Shown in pieces: positions 54,283 through 62,216 of a stretch of DNA of 64,000 nt (positions are counted from its first letter, which is position 1; every line of letters begins with the position of its first letter). Made by a program: the position numbers and the translations under genes. The DNA lies in NCBI RefSeq assembly GCF_024298845.1, contig NZ_CP101156.1:2232001-2296000 (forward strand), in the 5' to 3' direction. The notes under the pieces are model-generated. The model had not been told where the DNA came from and did not search any database. It saw nothing but the letters and a program-made list of their open reading frames with translations. This DNA is from Natronosalvus amylolyticus. Its GTDB lineage: Archaea; Halobacteriota; Halobacteria; Halobacteriales; Natrialbaceae.

Positions 54283-56397
54283 TCAATCGTCGGCCGAAAC
54301 CGGCGACTCGGTCTCGCTGGCCACGCCACAGAGTTTTCGGGCACACTCGAGGGCGCGCTTTGCCTTCTCAACTGGCACGCCCTCAGGCGTATAAACCGCC
54401 TGTTCGTAGGTTTCCGTCATCGTCTGTAGGGGTTCGTCAGTCGGGTCCCCGCGGTAGTGATTGAAGAATTCCCAGTGGGTCAGTTGCGTCGACGAATCGG
54501 TATCGGCGAGCGCGCGTCTGACAGCCCCGTAGCCGGTGGCGACCGCTTCGTCCGGACGACCGTTTGTCAGGTGCGAACGGGCGTCGGCGAGGAGAGTTCG
54601 ACTCACGACAACGGATTCGTCGTGGTCAGTGGAGGTATCCTCCGACGTCGGCGTGTGTGCCGGTTGGCCCGTGGAATCTGCCTCAGGGTTACGACGCCAC
54701 CACCAGACACCGGTTCCGAGTGCCAACAGCGTGAGGACGCCGACGCCGACCCACAGGAGCGGTGACGTCCAGAGTGGGTCCCCATCGGTGGCCGGTTGTG
54801 CGCTGGCCGTAAGTTGCACATCCGTCGTCCCGGTCGTCTCGGCAAGGTTCGTCCCGTCACCCTCGAAGAGTGCACCCACCGTGACGGTTCCGGCGGCCGT
54901 CGTCTCGAGTGGAATCTCCGCCGACAGTACACCGTCTTCTTCCGTCGTGACGGTTTCGAATGGCTCGCCGTCGATCATGATCGTGACGGTGTATCCCTCG
55001 AGACCCGCTCCATCGATCGTCTCGAGTTCGCCCTCGAGTGAAAGGGTCTCTCCATCGTGGCTGCCCTCGAGAGAGAGCGCCGTTTCGGTTTCGGTCACGG
55101 TAACGTCGGTGCTGGCACTCACATTGGCGAGCGCCCGGTCTTCCATGGGTAACGAGACTTCGAGGGTGTGTTCACCCGCTGGAACCGATGCGGGGACGGG
55201 AACCGTCCCATCGACGGTACCGTTTTCGACCGGCAGTTCGCCCAGCGTTTGGTCGCCCAGGGTGATGGTGACCGGGACGCCGTCGACTGGTTCGCCCGCA
55301 ACGAGCACGTCGGCGCTGACCGACAGCTGGTCGTCGTACGCGACGCTATCAGTCGTCTCGAGGGCCGAAATCGTCGGCCCGAGTTGATGTATCGAAACGG
55401 GAAGCGACGCCGAACTGCCCAGATAGGTCGAGTTCCTCGCGGGTTCGTACTGGACTGGAACCGTCTCGGTCGAGAGCGGTTTGTCCGCCGCTGGCTGGTA
55501 GTCGAAGGTGAAGGAGCCGTTGGCGTCGGTTTCGACGGTCTGGGGTTCGCCGTCGATGAGGAGTCGGATCGTTTCGTTAGCAATCGTGGAGTTGTCCGCC
55601 GTCTCGATGGTACCAGTGGCCTGTAACGGATCGACATACGAGACGTTTTCAGCGTCGGCTTCGACCGAAAGCCGTGTCTGGACGAAAACCGCGTCACGTA
55701 CCTCGGTCTGTTGTTGTTGGGTCGATTCGTTCACCTGGGAGATCGAGTCTTTGGCATCCGTAAAGTCGATATCCGTTCGAACGCTGATGAGGTCGTACGT
55801 TTCGTCGAGTTCGTCAGCCAGAACGGCAATCTCGTCGGCGAGTACCTCGAGTTCGCGGGCGATTTCTCGTGCTCGCTCTTCGTCACCGGCTTCGATCGCC
55901 GCCTCGTAGTCGGCAAAGAGTTCCTCGTATTCCTCGAGGAGGGTTGCGAGCCGTTCTTGCTTCTCGGCGGCCTCTTCGAAGGCCTCCTCGGTGGTTTTCT
56001 CCTCTTCCTCGTCGTCGTCATCGGCCGTGTCTTCGTCGGTCTCACCAGCGACCTCGACGTACTGGCCGAGTCGCTCCCGGTACTCCTCGCCGACGTAGTC
56101 CTTGGCGAAGTCGTACTCGCCCTCGCTCAAGGAAATCGCGCCGTCGCCCAATTGCTCAGCAAGCCGGTTTTCGAGCCAGCCAGCGGCGCCGTCACCGTCT
56201 TCGTCGTATCCATCCGGGTTCTGGTGTCGGGGGGTCTCGTTGCCCTCGTCGTCTTCGTCAGCGACGACGGTGCTGATGGCCGGTGTCGGTTGTGGCTCGA
56301 TAGGGTCGGATGCGCCGAGTGCCACACCGCTCACTGGCAGCGCCACGAGGCACAACACACACACGAGAATCAGCACGCGCCCGGACCTGTCGTTCAC
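54283..56397 (-). CDS. Surface protein with cytoplasmic DUF4129-like tail (module B)
   Basis: 704 aa from the GTG at 56397 (MNDRSGRVLILVCVLCLVAL signal peptide; GTG at 56448 adds 17 polar residues). Shares NETPRHQNPDGYDEDGDG, a long helical region (about 85-245), Ig-like beta repeats (about 260-545), one helix (about 560-582, WTSPLLWVGVGVLTLLALG) and a cytoplasmic tail (about 610-690) with LADARSHLTNGRPDEAVATG and HWEFFNHYRG, the same architecture as 14740-16926. The acidic loop DTADDDDEEEEKTTEE in the helical region is longer here. Divergent from DUF58; 95 bases between chosen starts. Confidence 0.85.
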   Translation of the reverse strand: MNDRSGRVLILVCVLCLVALPVSGVALGASDPIEPQPTPAISTVVADEDDEGNETPRHQNPDGYDEDGDGAAGWLENRLAEQLGDGAISLSEGEYDFAKDYVGEEYRERLGQYVEVAGETDEDTADDDDEEEEKTTEEAFEEAAEKQERLATLLEEYEELFADYEAAIEAGDEERAREIARELEVLADEIAVLADELDETYDLISVRTDIDFTDAKDSISQVNESTQQQQTEVRDAVFVQTRLSVEADAENVSYVDPLQATGTIETADNSTIANETIRLLIDGEPQTVETDANGSFTFDYQPAADKPLSTETVPVQYEPARNSTYLGSSASLPVSIHQLGPTISALETTDSVAYDDQLSVSADVLVAGEPVDGVPVTITLGDQTLGELPVENGTVDGTVPVPASVPAGEHTLEVSLPMEDRALANVSASTDVTVTETETALSLEGSHDGETLSLEGELETIDGAGLEGYTVTIMIDGEPFETVTTEEDGVLSAEIPLETTAAGTVTVGALFEGDGTNLAETTGTTDVQLTASAQPATDGDPLWTSPLLWVGVGVLTLLALGTGVWWWRRNPEADSTGQPAHTPTSEDTSTDHDESVVVSRTLLADARSHLTNGRPDEAVATGYGAVRRALADTDSSTQLTHWEFFNHYRGDPTDEPLQTMTETYEQAVYTPEGVPVEKAKRALECARKLCGVASETESPVSADD

Positions 56398-56492
56398 GGA
56401 GGAAGATTCGTCGGAAAACCCAAAAGTCTGTCTGCTCGAGGGTGGCACCGATAACCAGTAACTTCAACACGCCCTCGGAAAATTTGTGAACT

Positions 56493-57920
56493 ATGCGACC
56501 AACGCGCCGAACACTGGCTGTGGGTGGGCTTGTCGCCTTTTTCACAGCACTTGCCGTCCTCTTTGCCCATCCAGCGCCCCTCGTGGGGGCCGTGGGGATC
56601 GGCGCGTGGCTCTGTGTCCGACAGTATCTGTTTTATCGTGAACTGGTGAGAGCGACCAATGTCCTCGAACTTCGACAGACACCAGCCCTGACGGGCCTCA
56701 AAACGGGAGAGTCGACGACGGTAACGATCGGCGCAACGCTCGAGCGCCCAAGTTCGCTCTCACTGTCGATCGAGGCGGGTTTGCCTGTGAGCACCGTCAC
56801 CGAAGCCGACTCGACGCTGACTCTCGAGCCCGAAAAACGAGAAGCGACCCGCACCATGGAGGTGAGTTGGCCGGTTGCCGGTCGACACGAATTCGAGCCC
56901 GCACGCGTCACCGCGAGTGACGGGCTGTTCACCGAAACGCTCACGCTGGGTTCGACACCGACCGTGACGGTCCAACCACGCGGGCCTCGGTCGATACACG
57001 TCGGCTCGGGTGGGAACCGCGTTCCCGTTCGTCAGGGGAATCATCCAGCCGGGAAGAGTGGCTCCGGTCTCATTCCAGCAGAACTCAGAGAGTACATGCC
57101 CGGCGAAACGGCCGCCCGAATCGACTGGAAAGCCACGGCCAGGCTGGTGACACCCCACGTCCGAACGTACGACGCCGAAACGGACCGACTGACGGTGTTG
57201 GTGGTCGATCACTCCAGTACGCTCGCGACTGGTCCCGATGGCGAGACACAGCTCGACTATCTGCGAGAAGTCGCCCTCTTGCTGGCCGAAAGCGCACACG
57301 GCCTCGGCGACCCGGTCGGGCTCTGGACGGTCGACGAGTCGGCCATCACGTCACAGTACCCGCCTTCGACCGGGCCGATCAAACGGATTCGACGCCGCTT
57401 GCTCGACCTCGAGGCCGCATCCGAGGGGACACGAACGCCTCGACAGCAGTCGGCTGGAAGCGGCGATCCGACGGCGGCATTCAGAGAACTTCGTCGCGGT
57501 GGCGACGATTCGTTGACGGCGACGCTCGAGCCCTACATCGGCGCACGCACTGGGAACGAGCGCTTCGAGACGAGTGGACCGGCACTGTCCAAAGCCGTGC
57601 AAAAAGCCCTGAGCCAGCAGCGCTCGAGTGCGTGGGTCGTTCTGTTGACGAACGACACCAACCCGTCGGCAGTCCGTCGGAGCGTCCGCCGAGCACGGGA
57701 GGCCGAAAGCGACGTGCTGGTGTTGTTGACACCGACCGTCCTGTTCGAACCCGGCGAACTCGTCGACCTCGAGGCGGCCTACGAACGGTACCTGGAGTTC
57801 GAGGAGTTCCGTCGGAGCCTCGATCGACTCGATCGCGTCACCGCACTCGAAGTCGCACCCGACGAGACGTTGACGACGGTGCTTTCGGTTGGACGAAGCC
57901 GGCGAGGGGTGACACAATGA
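56493..57920 (+). CDS. DUF58 protein (module B)
   Basis: 475 aa. Two N-terminal helices (about 8-50), beta domain (about 60-185), then REYMPGETAARIDWKATAR from R199 and the vWA-like TVLVVDHSSTL and VVLLTNDTNPS motifs. Homologous to 17127-18623 throughout. Partner of the MoxR ATPase encoded nearby; the pair is expected to act on a surface complex. Ends in ATGA overlap. Confidence 0.9.
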   Translation: MRPTRRTLAVGGLVAFFTALAVLFAHPAPLVGAVGIGAWLCVRQYLFYRELVRATNVLELRQTPALTGLKTGESTTVTIGATLERPSSLSLSIEAGLPVSTVTEADSTLTLEPEKREATRTMEVSWPVAGRHEFEPARVTASDGLFTETLTLGSTPTVTVQPRGPRSIHVGSGGNRVPVRQGNHPAGKSGSGLIPAELREYMPGETAARIDWKATARLVTPHVRTYDAETDRLTVLVVDHSSTLATGPDGETQLDYLREVALLLAESAHGLGDPVGLWTVDESAITSQYPPSTGPIKRIRRRLLDLEAASEGTRTPRQQSAGSGDPTAAFRELRRGGDDSLTATLEPYIGARTGNERFETSGPALSKAVQKALSQQRSSAWVVLLTNDTNPSAVRRSVRRAREAESDVLVLLTPTVLFEPGELVDLEAAYERYLEFEEFRRSLDRLDRVTALEVAPDETLTTVLSVGRSRRGVTQ

Positions 57921-58459
57921 GCCGATTCCTTCCAGGGAGCCATCTCGAGGCCAGCCCGCTACTCGGCGAGGGGGCAATCGACTGCTGGCCGGAAGCGCTC
58001 GCTCTGACGGCCCTGCTAGTCGTCTTCGGACTCACTGCAGGACCGGTCGGTGTTCTGGTGGGTCTCCTGACCGCAGCCGTCTGGTACGCACTGGGAACAC
58101 CCTACGCGTTTGCCGTCGGACACGTCGGTATCGTCGTCGCGTTCAGCGATGGCATCGACCCGCTCATGCTCGCCCTCCTCGAAGTGCCGTTCGTGGCGTT
58201 GCTCCTCGCGCCGCTCGTTCGCCACCACGCTCGAGTGCGTGCGATTGGGGTCGCCCTGACAGTCGTCCTCGCCGGGAGTGCGTTGGTCTGGGTCGGGACC
58301 AGCCAGCTGTCCCTGTCAGTGACCGTCCTGCTGGTCCTCGGCTTCCTGGTGATCGTGAGTTACGGAATCCACCGCCTCGAGCTCGTGCGTCTGGGGCTCG
58401 TCAGGGATGACCGGGACCGAACTGCACGCGAGACGGCAACCGAGGGGAGAACACAATGA
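57917..58459 (+). CDS. Polytopic membrane protein of module B
   Basis: 180 aa from MSRFLPGSHLEASPLLGEGA. Hydrophobic segments at about 28-50, 55-75, 78-98, 112-132 and 135-155 with GTPYAFAVGHVG, LALLEVPFVALLLA and VSYGIHRLELVRL. Shorter than its module A relative (225 aa) because the acidic cytoplasmic loop is reduced. Coupled to DUF58 and to the next gene by ATGA overlaps. No enzymatic motif. Confidence 0.85.
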   Translation: MSRFLPGSHLEASPLLGEGAIDCWPEALALTALLVVFGLTAGPVGVLVGLLTAAVWYALGTPYAFAVGHVGIVVAFSDGIDPLMLALLEVPFVALLLAPLVRHHARVRAIGVALTVVLAGSALVWVGTSQLSLSVTVLLVLGFLVIVSYGIHRLELVRLGLVRDDRDRTARETATEGRTQ

Positions 58460-59313
58460 GTACGGTAATCGACTACGACGAGATGAACGACGACACGCCG
58501 ACGACTGACGATTCGGAGACGGTGAGTGAATACAAAGCACAACTCGAGGTGCTGACGGCCGAAAACCGTCGGCTGCGAGCGGAGTACGCGCGTGCTCGAA
58601 CCAGTGCCTATCGGCGAACGGCCGCTGGAATGGGTGCGATCGGCGTGGTTGCAGTCGCCGGTGGCCTGCTATTTCCCGGCGCTCGAGACGTGTTGTTCAT
58701 CCTCGGTGCGATCGGCCTCTTTGGGGGCCTGCTCACCTACTACCTCACACCTGAACGGTTCGTTGCCGCAGACGTCGGCGAACGCGTGTACGCGGCAGCC
58801 GCCGCGAATCAGGCATCGATCACGGAACACCTCGGGCTTCGCCCTGAACAGTACTACGTGCAGATACGCGATACCGTCTACGTCTTCGTCCCCTTACACG
58901 CCGACGCTGAAGTCCCCGAGAACGCACACGGCCCGTTCGTCCTCGAGGAAGACCAGCGAGGGGTGTTACTGGAGACGGCCGGTGATCGACTCTTTCGGTC
59001 GTTCGAGCAGACCCTCTCGGGTTCGCTCGCCTCGAGTCCCACACCCCTTGCACAGCAACTCTGTGATGGACTCGTCGAACAGTTCGAACTCGCGACGCGT
59101 GCAACCCCGGACGTCGATGGAGAAGATGGCCGCGTGACGATTGCGGTCACTGGCAGCGCGTTCGGTGCCGTCGATCGCTTCGACCACCCAATTCCGTCGT
59201 TTCTGGCAGCCGGTCTCGCGACGGGCCTCGAGCGACCGGTCACGCTCGAGGTCACGCCAGGCGACGAGCGAGCCGACTGGCTGGTCACCTGTCGGTTCGA
59301 ATCCGCGGAGTAG
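58456..59313 (+). CDS. Coiled-coil plus two-helix membrane protein of module B
   Basis: 285 aa. Coiled coil QLEVLTAENRRLRAEYARAR (about 25-50), two-helix hairpin (about 56-100, LFGGLLTYYLTPERFVAADV) and a C-terminal alpha/beta domain (about 115-285) ending WLVTCRFES. Matches 19294-20193 in every part. Ends 9 bases before the convergent MoxR gene. Confidence 0.85.
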   Translation: MSTVIDYDEMNDDTPTTDDSETVSEYKAQLEVLTAENRRLRAEYARARTSAYRRTAAGMGAIGVVAVAGGLLFPGARDVLFILGAIGLFGGLLTYYLTPERFVAADVGERVYAAAAANQASITEHLGLRPEQYYVQIRDTVYVFVPLHADAEVPENAHGPFVLEEDQRGVLLETAGDRLFRSFEQTLSGSLASSPTPLAQQLCDGLVEQFELATRATPDVDGEDGRVTIAVTGSAFGAVDRFDHPIPSFLAAGLATGLERPVTLEVTPGDERADWLVTCRFESAE

Positions 59314-59322
59314 CAGTGTTGA

Positions 59323-60330
59323 CTACGCTTCTTTGGGCGTCGCCATCTCGCTCGGTTCGACGTCCGGAATCGCCGTCTCCTCGAGGACGTCTTCGACGAT
59401 AGCCTGTGGCGTCACGTCGCTCAGTTCGGCGTCGGTCTCCAACACGAGGCGATGGGCAAGAATAGCGGGCGCCAGCGCCTTGACGTCGTCCGGGATGACG
59501 TACGATCGACCGTGTACGGCGGCTCTGGCTTTCGCTCCGTCGATGAACGTGATCGTCGCCCGTGGTGAGGCACCGTGTCTGACATCCGGGTGGCTGCGTG
59601 TCGCCCCAACCAGATCGAGAACGTAGGATTTGACCGGCGGCGCGACGTACGTGTTCGTGACTTGCGTCCGTGCTTCGAGCAGTGCGTCTTCCGTGACCAC
59701 CTGTTCGACCGTGTCCGGCCCGAGATTCGGATTCGTATCGAACCGCTCGAGGAGTTCGGCTTCGTCGTCACGGTCTGGAAGGTCGACGGTGAGTTTGAAC
59801 TGGAAGCGGTCACGCTGGGCTTCTGGCAGTTCGAACACACCCTCCATCTCGATGGGGTTCTGCGTCGCAACGACCATGAACGGCTCCGGGAGGGAGAGCG
59901 TCTCGCCTTCGATCGTCACCTGACGCTCTTGCATCGCCTCGAGGAGTGCGCTCTGGGTTTTCGGCGTTGCTCGGTTGATCTCGTCGGCGACGACGAGGTT
60001 GGCGAACACCGGTCCACGCTGGAGTTCGAACTCCCCCGTGTTCTGTCGATACACGTTCGTGCCAGTGATGTCTGCGGGGAGAATATCAGGCGTCATCTGA
60101 ATCCGTCGGAATCCCAGTCCTGATGCCCGCGCGAAGAGATTTGCAATCGTCGTCTTGGCGACCCCAGGGACACCCTCGAGGAGGAGGTGCCCGCGAGTCA
60201 ACAGGGCGATCGTGAGGTGTTCGACGGTCCCCTCGTTGCCGACGAGTACCTGCTCGACTTCGGTCTGAATAGCCTCGGCGATGGCCTCGGGGTCCCCAGC
60301 CGTCACCAGCCCCGATTCAGTCTCGCTCAT
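59323..60330 (-). CDS. MoxR-family AAA+ ATPase (module B)
   Basis: 335 aa from MSETESGLVTAGDPEAIAEA. Walker A GVPGVAKT (53-60), Walker B LVVADEINR, then ATPKTQSALLEAMQE and VVATQNPIEMEG, FELPEAQRDRFQFK, identical in position to the module A copy. Start overlaps the DUF4350 stop by 14 bases. No GAP-type gene follows it here; the operon ends tail to tail with the three-gene plus-strand set. Confidence 0.95.
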   Translation of the reverse strand: MSETESGLVTAGDPEAIAEAIQTEVEQVLVGNEGTVEHLTIALLTRGHLLLEGVPGVAKTTIANLFARASGLGFRRIQMTPDILPADITGTNVYRQNTGEFELQRGPVFANLVVADEINRATPKTQSALLEAMQERQVTIEGETLSLPEPFMVVATQNPIEMEGVFELPEAQRDRFQFKLTVDLPDRDDEAELLERFDTNPNLGPDTVEQVVTEDALLEARTQVTNTYVAPPVKSYVLDLVGATRSHPDVRHGASPRATITFIDGAKARAAVHGRSYVIPDDVKALAPAILAHRLVLETDAELSDVTPQAIVEDVLEETAIPDVEPSEMATPKEA

Positions 60331-61462
60331 GTTGTCCACCTTTCGAGTCACGCTGGTTAAACACTGTTATCATGCGCTCGATGCGCTCGTCATCCCAGTC
60401 GGGATGGCGCTCACGGAGGAGCGTGGCTCGCTCGACATCCGAGAGCGTCGGCGTCGATTCCTCAGCGGCCTGGACGCTTCGTCGACGACGGCCGACAGGA
60501 AGTCGCTCACGTGTGAGGCGGCCGCTCGAGAAGAGTGCGATCAGCCCGATGCCCACGAAGCCGAGCAGCGCCTGCAAGAAGACCGACCCACGAAGGACCA
60601 ACAGTGCGGCAGTCAGCGGTGGGATCCCATCGCTGTGACTCACGTCGACGACCGCGGTGTTCCCCTCGCGAGCGAGCGCCGTCAGAAACACCTCGTTGTC
60701 CGGTTCGTCTCGCATCGCGTTGGTCGTGATCGAGGGATCGCCGATGACGACCACACGCCCGTCTTCGACCGATTCGATCGTCGCCACGGGCAGGCGCTCG
60801 AGTTCTTTGTCGTCGTCCAGTTCTTCGTCCGGGTCGTCGACACGGTAGGCGAAATCACTGGTCGTGACTAATGTTGTAGCGTTACTCGGTTCGACGGCAG
60901 TCGCGTAATTCAGCGTGAGCTGCTCGACGTCTGCCGTCAGCGTGTGATTTTCCACCCCGGTGGCGACCGGCATCGTCGGCCCCCTGAAGTAATACTCGTC
61001 GTCACGGATGACCTGGCCATCGACGCGGGCACTCGCACCAACGTCCTCGAGCAAGGCGTTCCCCTGTGGTTCGAAGTTCTCGAGGACGACGAGCGTTCCC
61101 CCTGCCTCGACGAATCGCGCGACATCGGCTGCGGATTCGTCGTCGTACGTCTCCTCAGGAGCGATGACGAACGCAACCGTGTTTTCAGGCTCGAGGTCGG
61201 CGTACCTGCTCGTGTCCTGGATGAGGCTAGCCTCGACCTCGGGGTCGTCGTCGAGCGCCGACTGGAAATTACTGGCCCCGTCCCACGACGGGTTGTACGG
61301 GCCGAACGCTGTCGTCGATGTAGAACCTCCCACGACCAACGCGCCGAGGGTGACCAGTACGAGGACCGCGAGGAGCACCGTCGGCCAGGAGAGTCGTGAG
61401 GACGTCAGCGACTCGAGGACGGCTGGGGCGTCGGAACTCGAGCGGTCGGAATCGGCTGTCAT
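60317..61462 (-). CDS. DUF4350 membrane protein (module B)
   Basis: 381 aa. N-terminal helix (about 27-50), extracellular GATase-like domain (FGPYNPSWDGASNF, VIAPEETYDDESAADVARF, GGTLVVLENFEPQG, VVVIGDPSITTNAMRDEPDN), second helix (about 290-310, LLGFVGIGLIALF) and a basic/acidic cytoplasmic tail ending ERHPDWDDERIERMITVF. Matches 23204-24316 at each landmark. 49 bases after the small membrane protein gene. Confidence 0.88.
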   Translation of the reverse strand: MTADSDRSSSDAPAVLESLTSSRLSWPTVLLAVLVLVTLGALVVGGSTSTTAFGPYNPSWDGASNFQSALDDDPEVEASLIQDTSRYADLEPENTVAFVIAPEETYDDESAADVARFVEAGGTLVVLENFEPQGNALLEDVGASARVDGQVIRDDEYYFRGPTMPVATGVENHTLTADVEQLTLNYATAVEPSNATTLVTTSDFAYRVDDPDEELDDDKELERLPVATIESVEDGRVVVIGDPSITTNAMRDEPDNEVFLTALAREGNTAVVDVSHSDGIPPLTAALLVLRGSVFLQALLGFVGIGLIALFSSGRLTRERLPVGRRRRSVQAAEESTPTLSDVERATLLRERHPDWDDERIERMITVFNQRDSKGGQHERD

Positions 61463-61511
61463 CGTGGGGACCCCTCCAGCGTCAGCATATGGGAGGTACC
61501 TTTCGAGGACG

Positions 61512-61793
61512 TCATATTGGGAGCACCTCCGGCGGCAATATCTCGAGGATTCGTCGGACGACGATGACCCCGAAGCCGACCAATCCGATGGCGATGAGCC
61601 AGAACAGTCGGCGACGCCAGCCGGGCGTCACGTTCAGCGGTGCCGTGAGTTCCGTGACGATCAACAGCCCGATCAGCGACAGCACGAAAAACAGCTCGTA
61701 GGATAACGAACCGAGTAACGCGAGTACGAGCGCCGTCGCCAGCATCCAGGCGAGCTGTCCGTGGATAAACCGCTGGCGACGCGTCGTTGGCAT
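61512..61793 (-). CDS. Small three-helix membrane protein heading module B operon
   Basis: 93 aa, MPTTRRQRFIHGQLAWMLAT. Three helices (about 14-32, 34-52, 66-85) and a final RRILEILPPEVLP, matching 24313-24591. It begins the minus-strand operon of small protein, DUF4350, MoxR. ATG at 61793. Confidence 0.85.
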   Translation of the reverse strand: MPTTRRQRFIHGQLAWMLATALVLALLGSLSYELFFVLSLIGLLIVTELTAPLNVTPGWRRRLFWLIAIGLVGFGVIVVRRILEILPPEVLPI

Positions 61794-61907
61794 CTACTCG
61801 AGTGAGTGGTCGGCTGGTATGTAAACCTCTCGGCATCATGATGAAACAGGACCAATCCGGCTGGATGGAACTGGTGCTCGATTTGGGAGAATTGAGCGTC
61901 GAATCCG

Positions 61908-62216
61908 TTAGCGAACGCGCGCTCGAGCCAACGCGATCACGAGGAGGGCACCGATGGCAGCCCCGATACCGAAGCCGGGAACATCATCGTCGAACTCGAA
62001 CTCGGGAGCATCATGAGCGTCACTTTCGTCGTCAGCACTGCCCCCATCGTCAGTGTCGCTTTCGCCAGTACTCTCCTCCCCATCACCGTCATTCGAGTCA
62101 GCCGCAACGTCGATCGAGACACTGGTGACGGAGCGATCGTTACCAGTCTCGAGGTGATAAAAGATGGGAGATTTACACGTGCTGGGTAATAGTGCCAGAG
62201 AGTGAGGTTTGTTCAC
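61908..62216 (-). CDS. PGF-CTERM tail fragment, probable 3' remnant of a surface protein gene
   Basis: 102 aa from a GTG that overlaps the preceding stop (GTGA at 62213-62216). The last 25 residues read VPGFGIGAAIGALLVIALAR plus ARVR, a typical PGF-CTERM sorting signal, preceded by an Asp/Glu-rich linker. There is no signal peptide at the chosen start, so as written it could not reach archaeosortase. The N-terminal part (YHLETGNDRSVTSVSIDVAA) looks like the end of a beta domain. It is most likely the 3' stump of a larger exported protein, or translated by coupling. Confidence 0.5.
   Translation of the reverse strand: MNKPHSLALLPSTCKSPIFYHLETGNDRSVTSVSIDVAADSNDGDGEESTGESDTDDGGSADDESDAHDAPEFEFDDDVPGFGIGAAIGALLVIALARARVR

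Noticed and set aside
57632-57916. N-terminal extension of the module B polytopic membrane protein
   Set aside because: It overlaps the end of DUF58 in another frame; the ATG at 57917 gives the ATGA coupling seen in module A.
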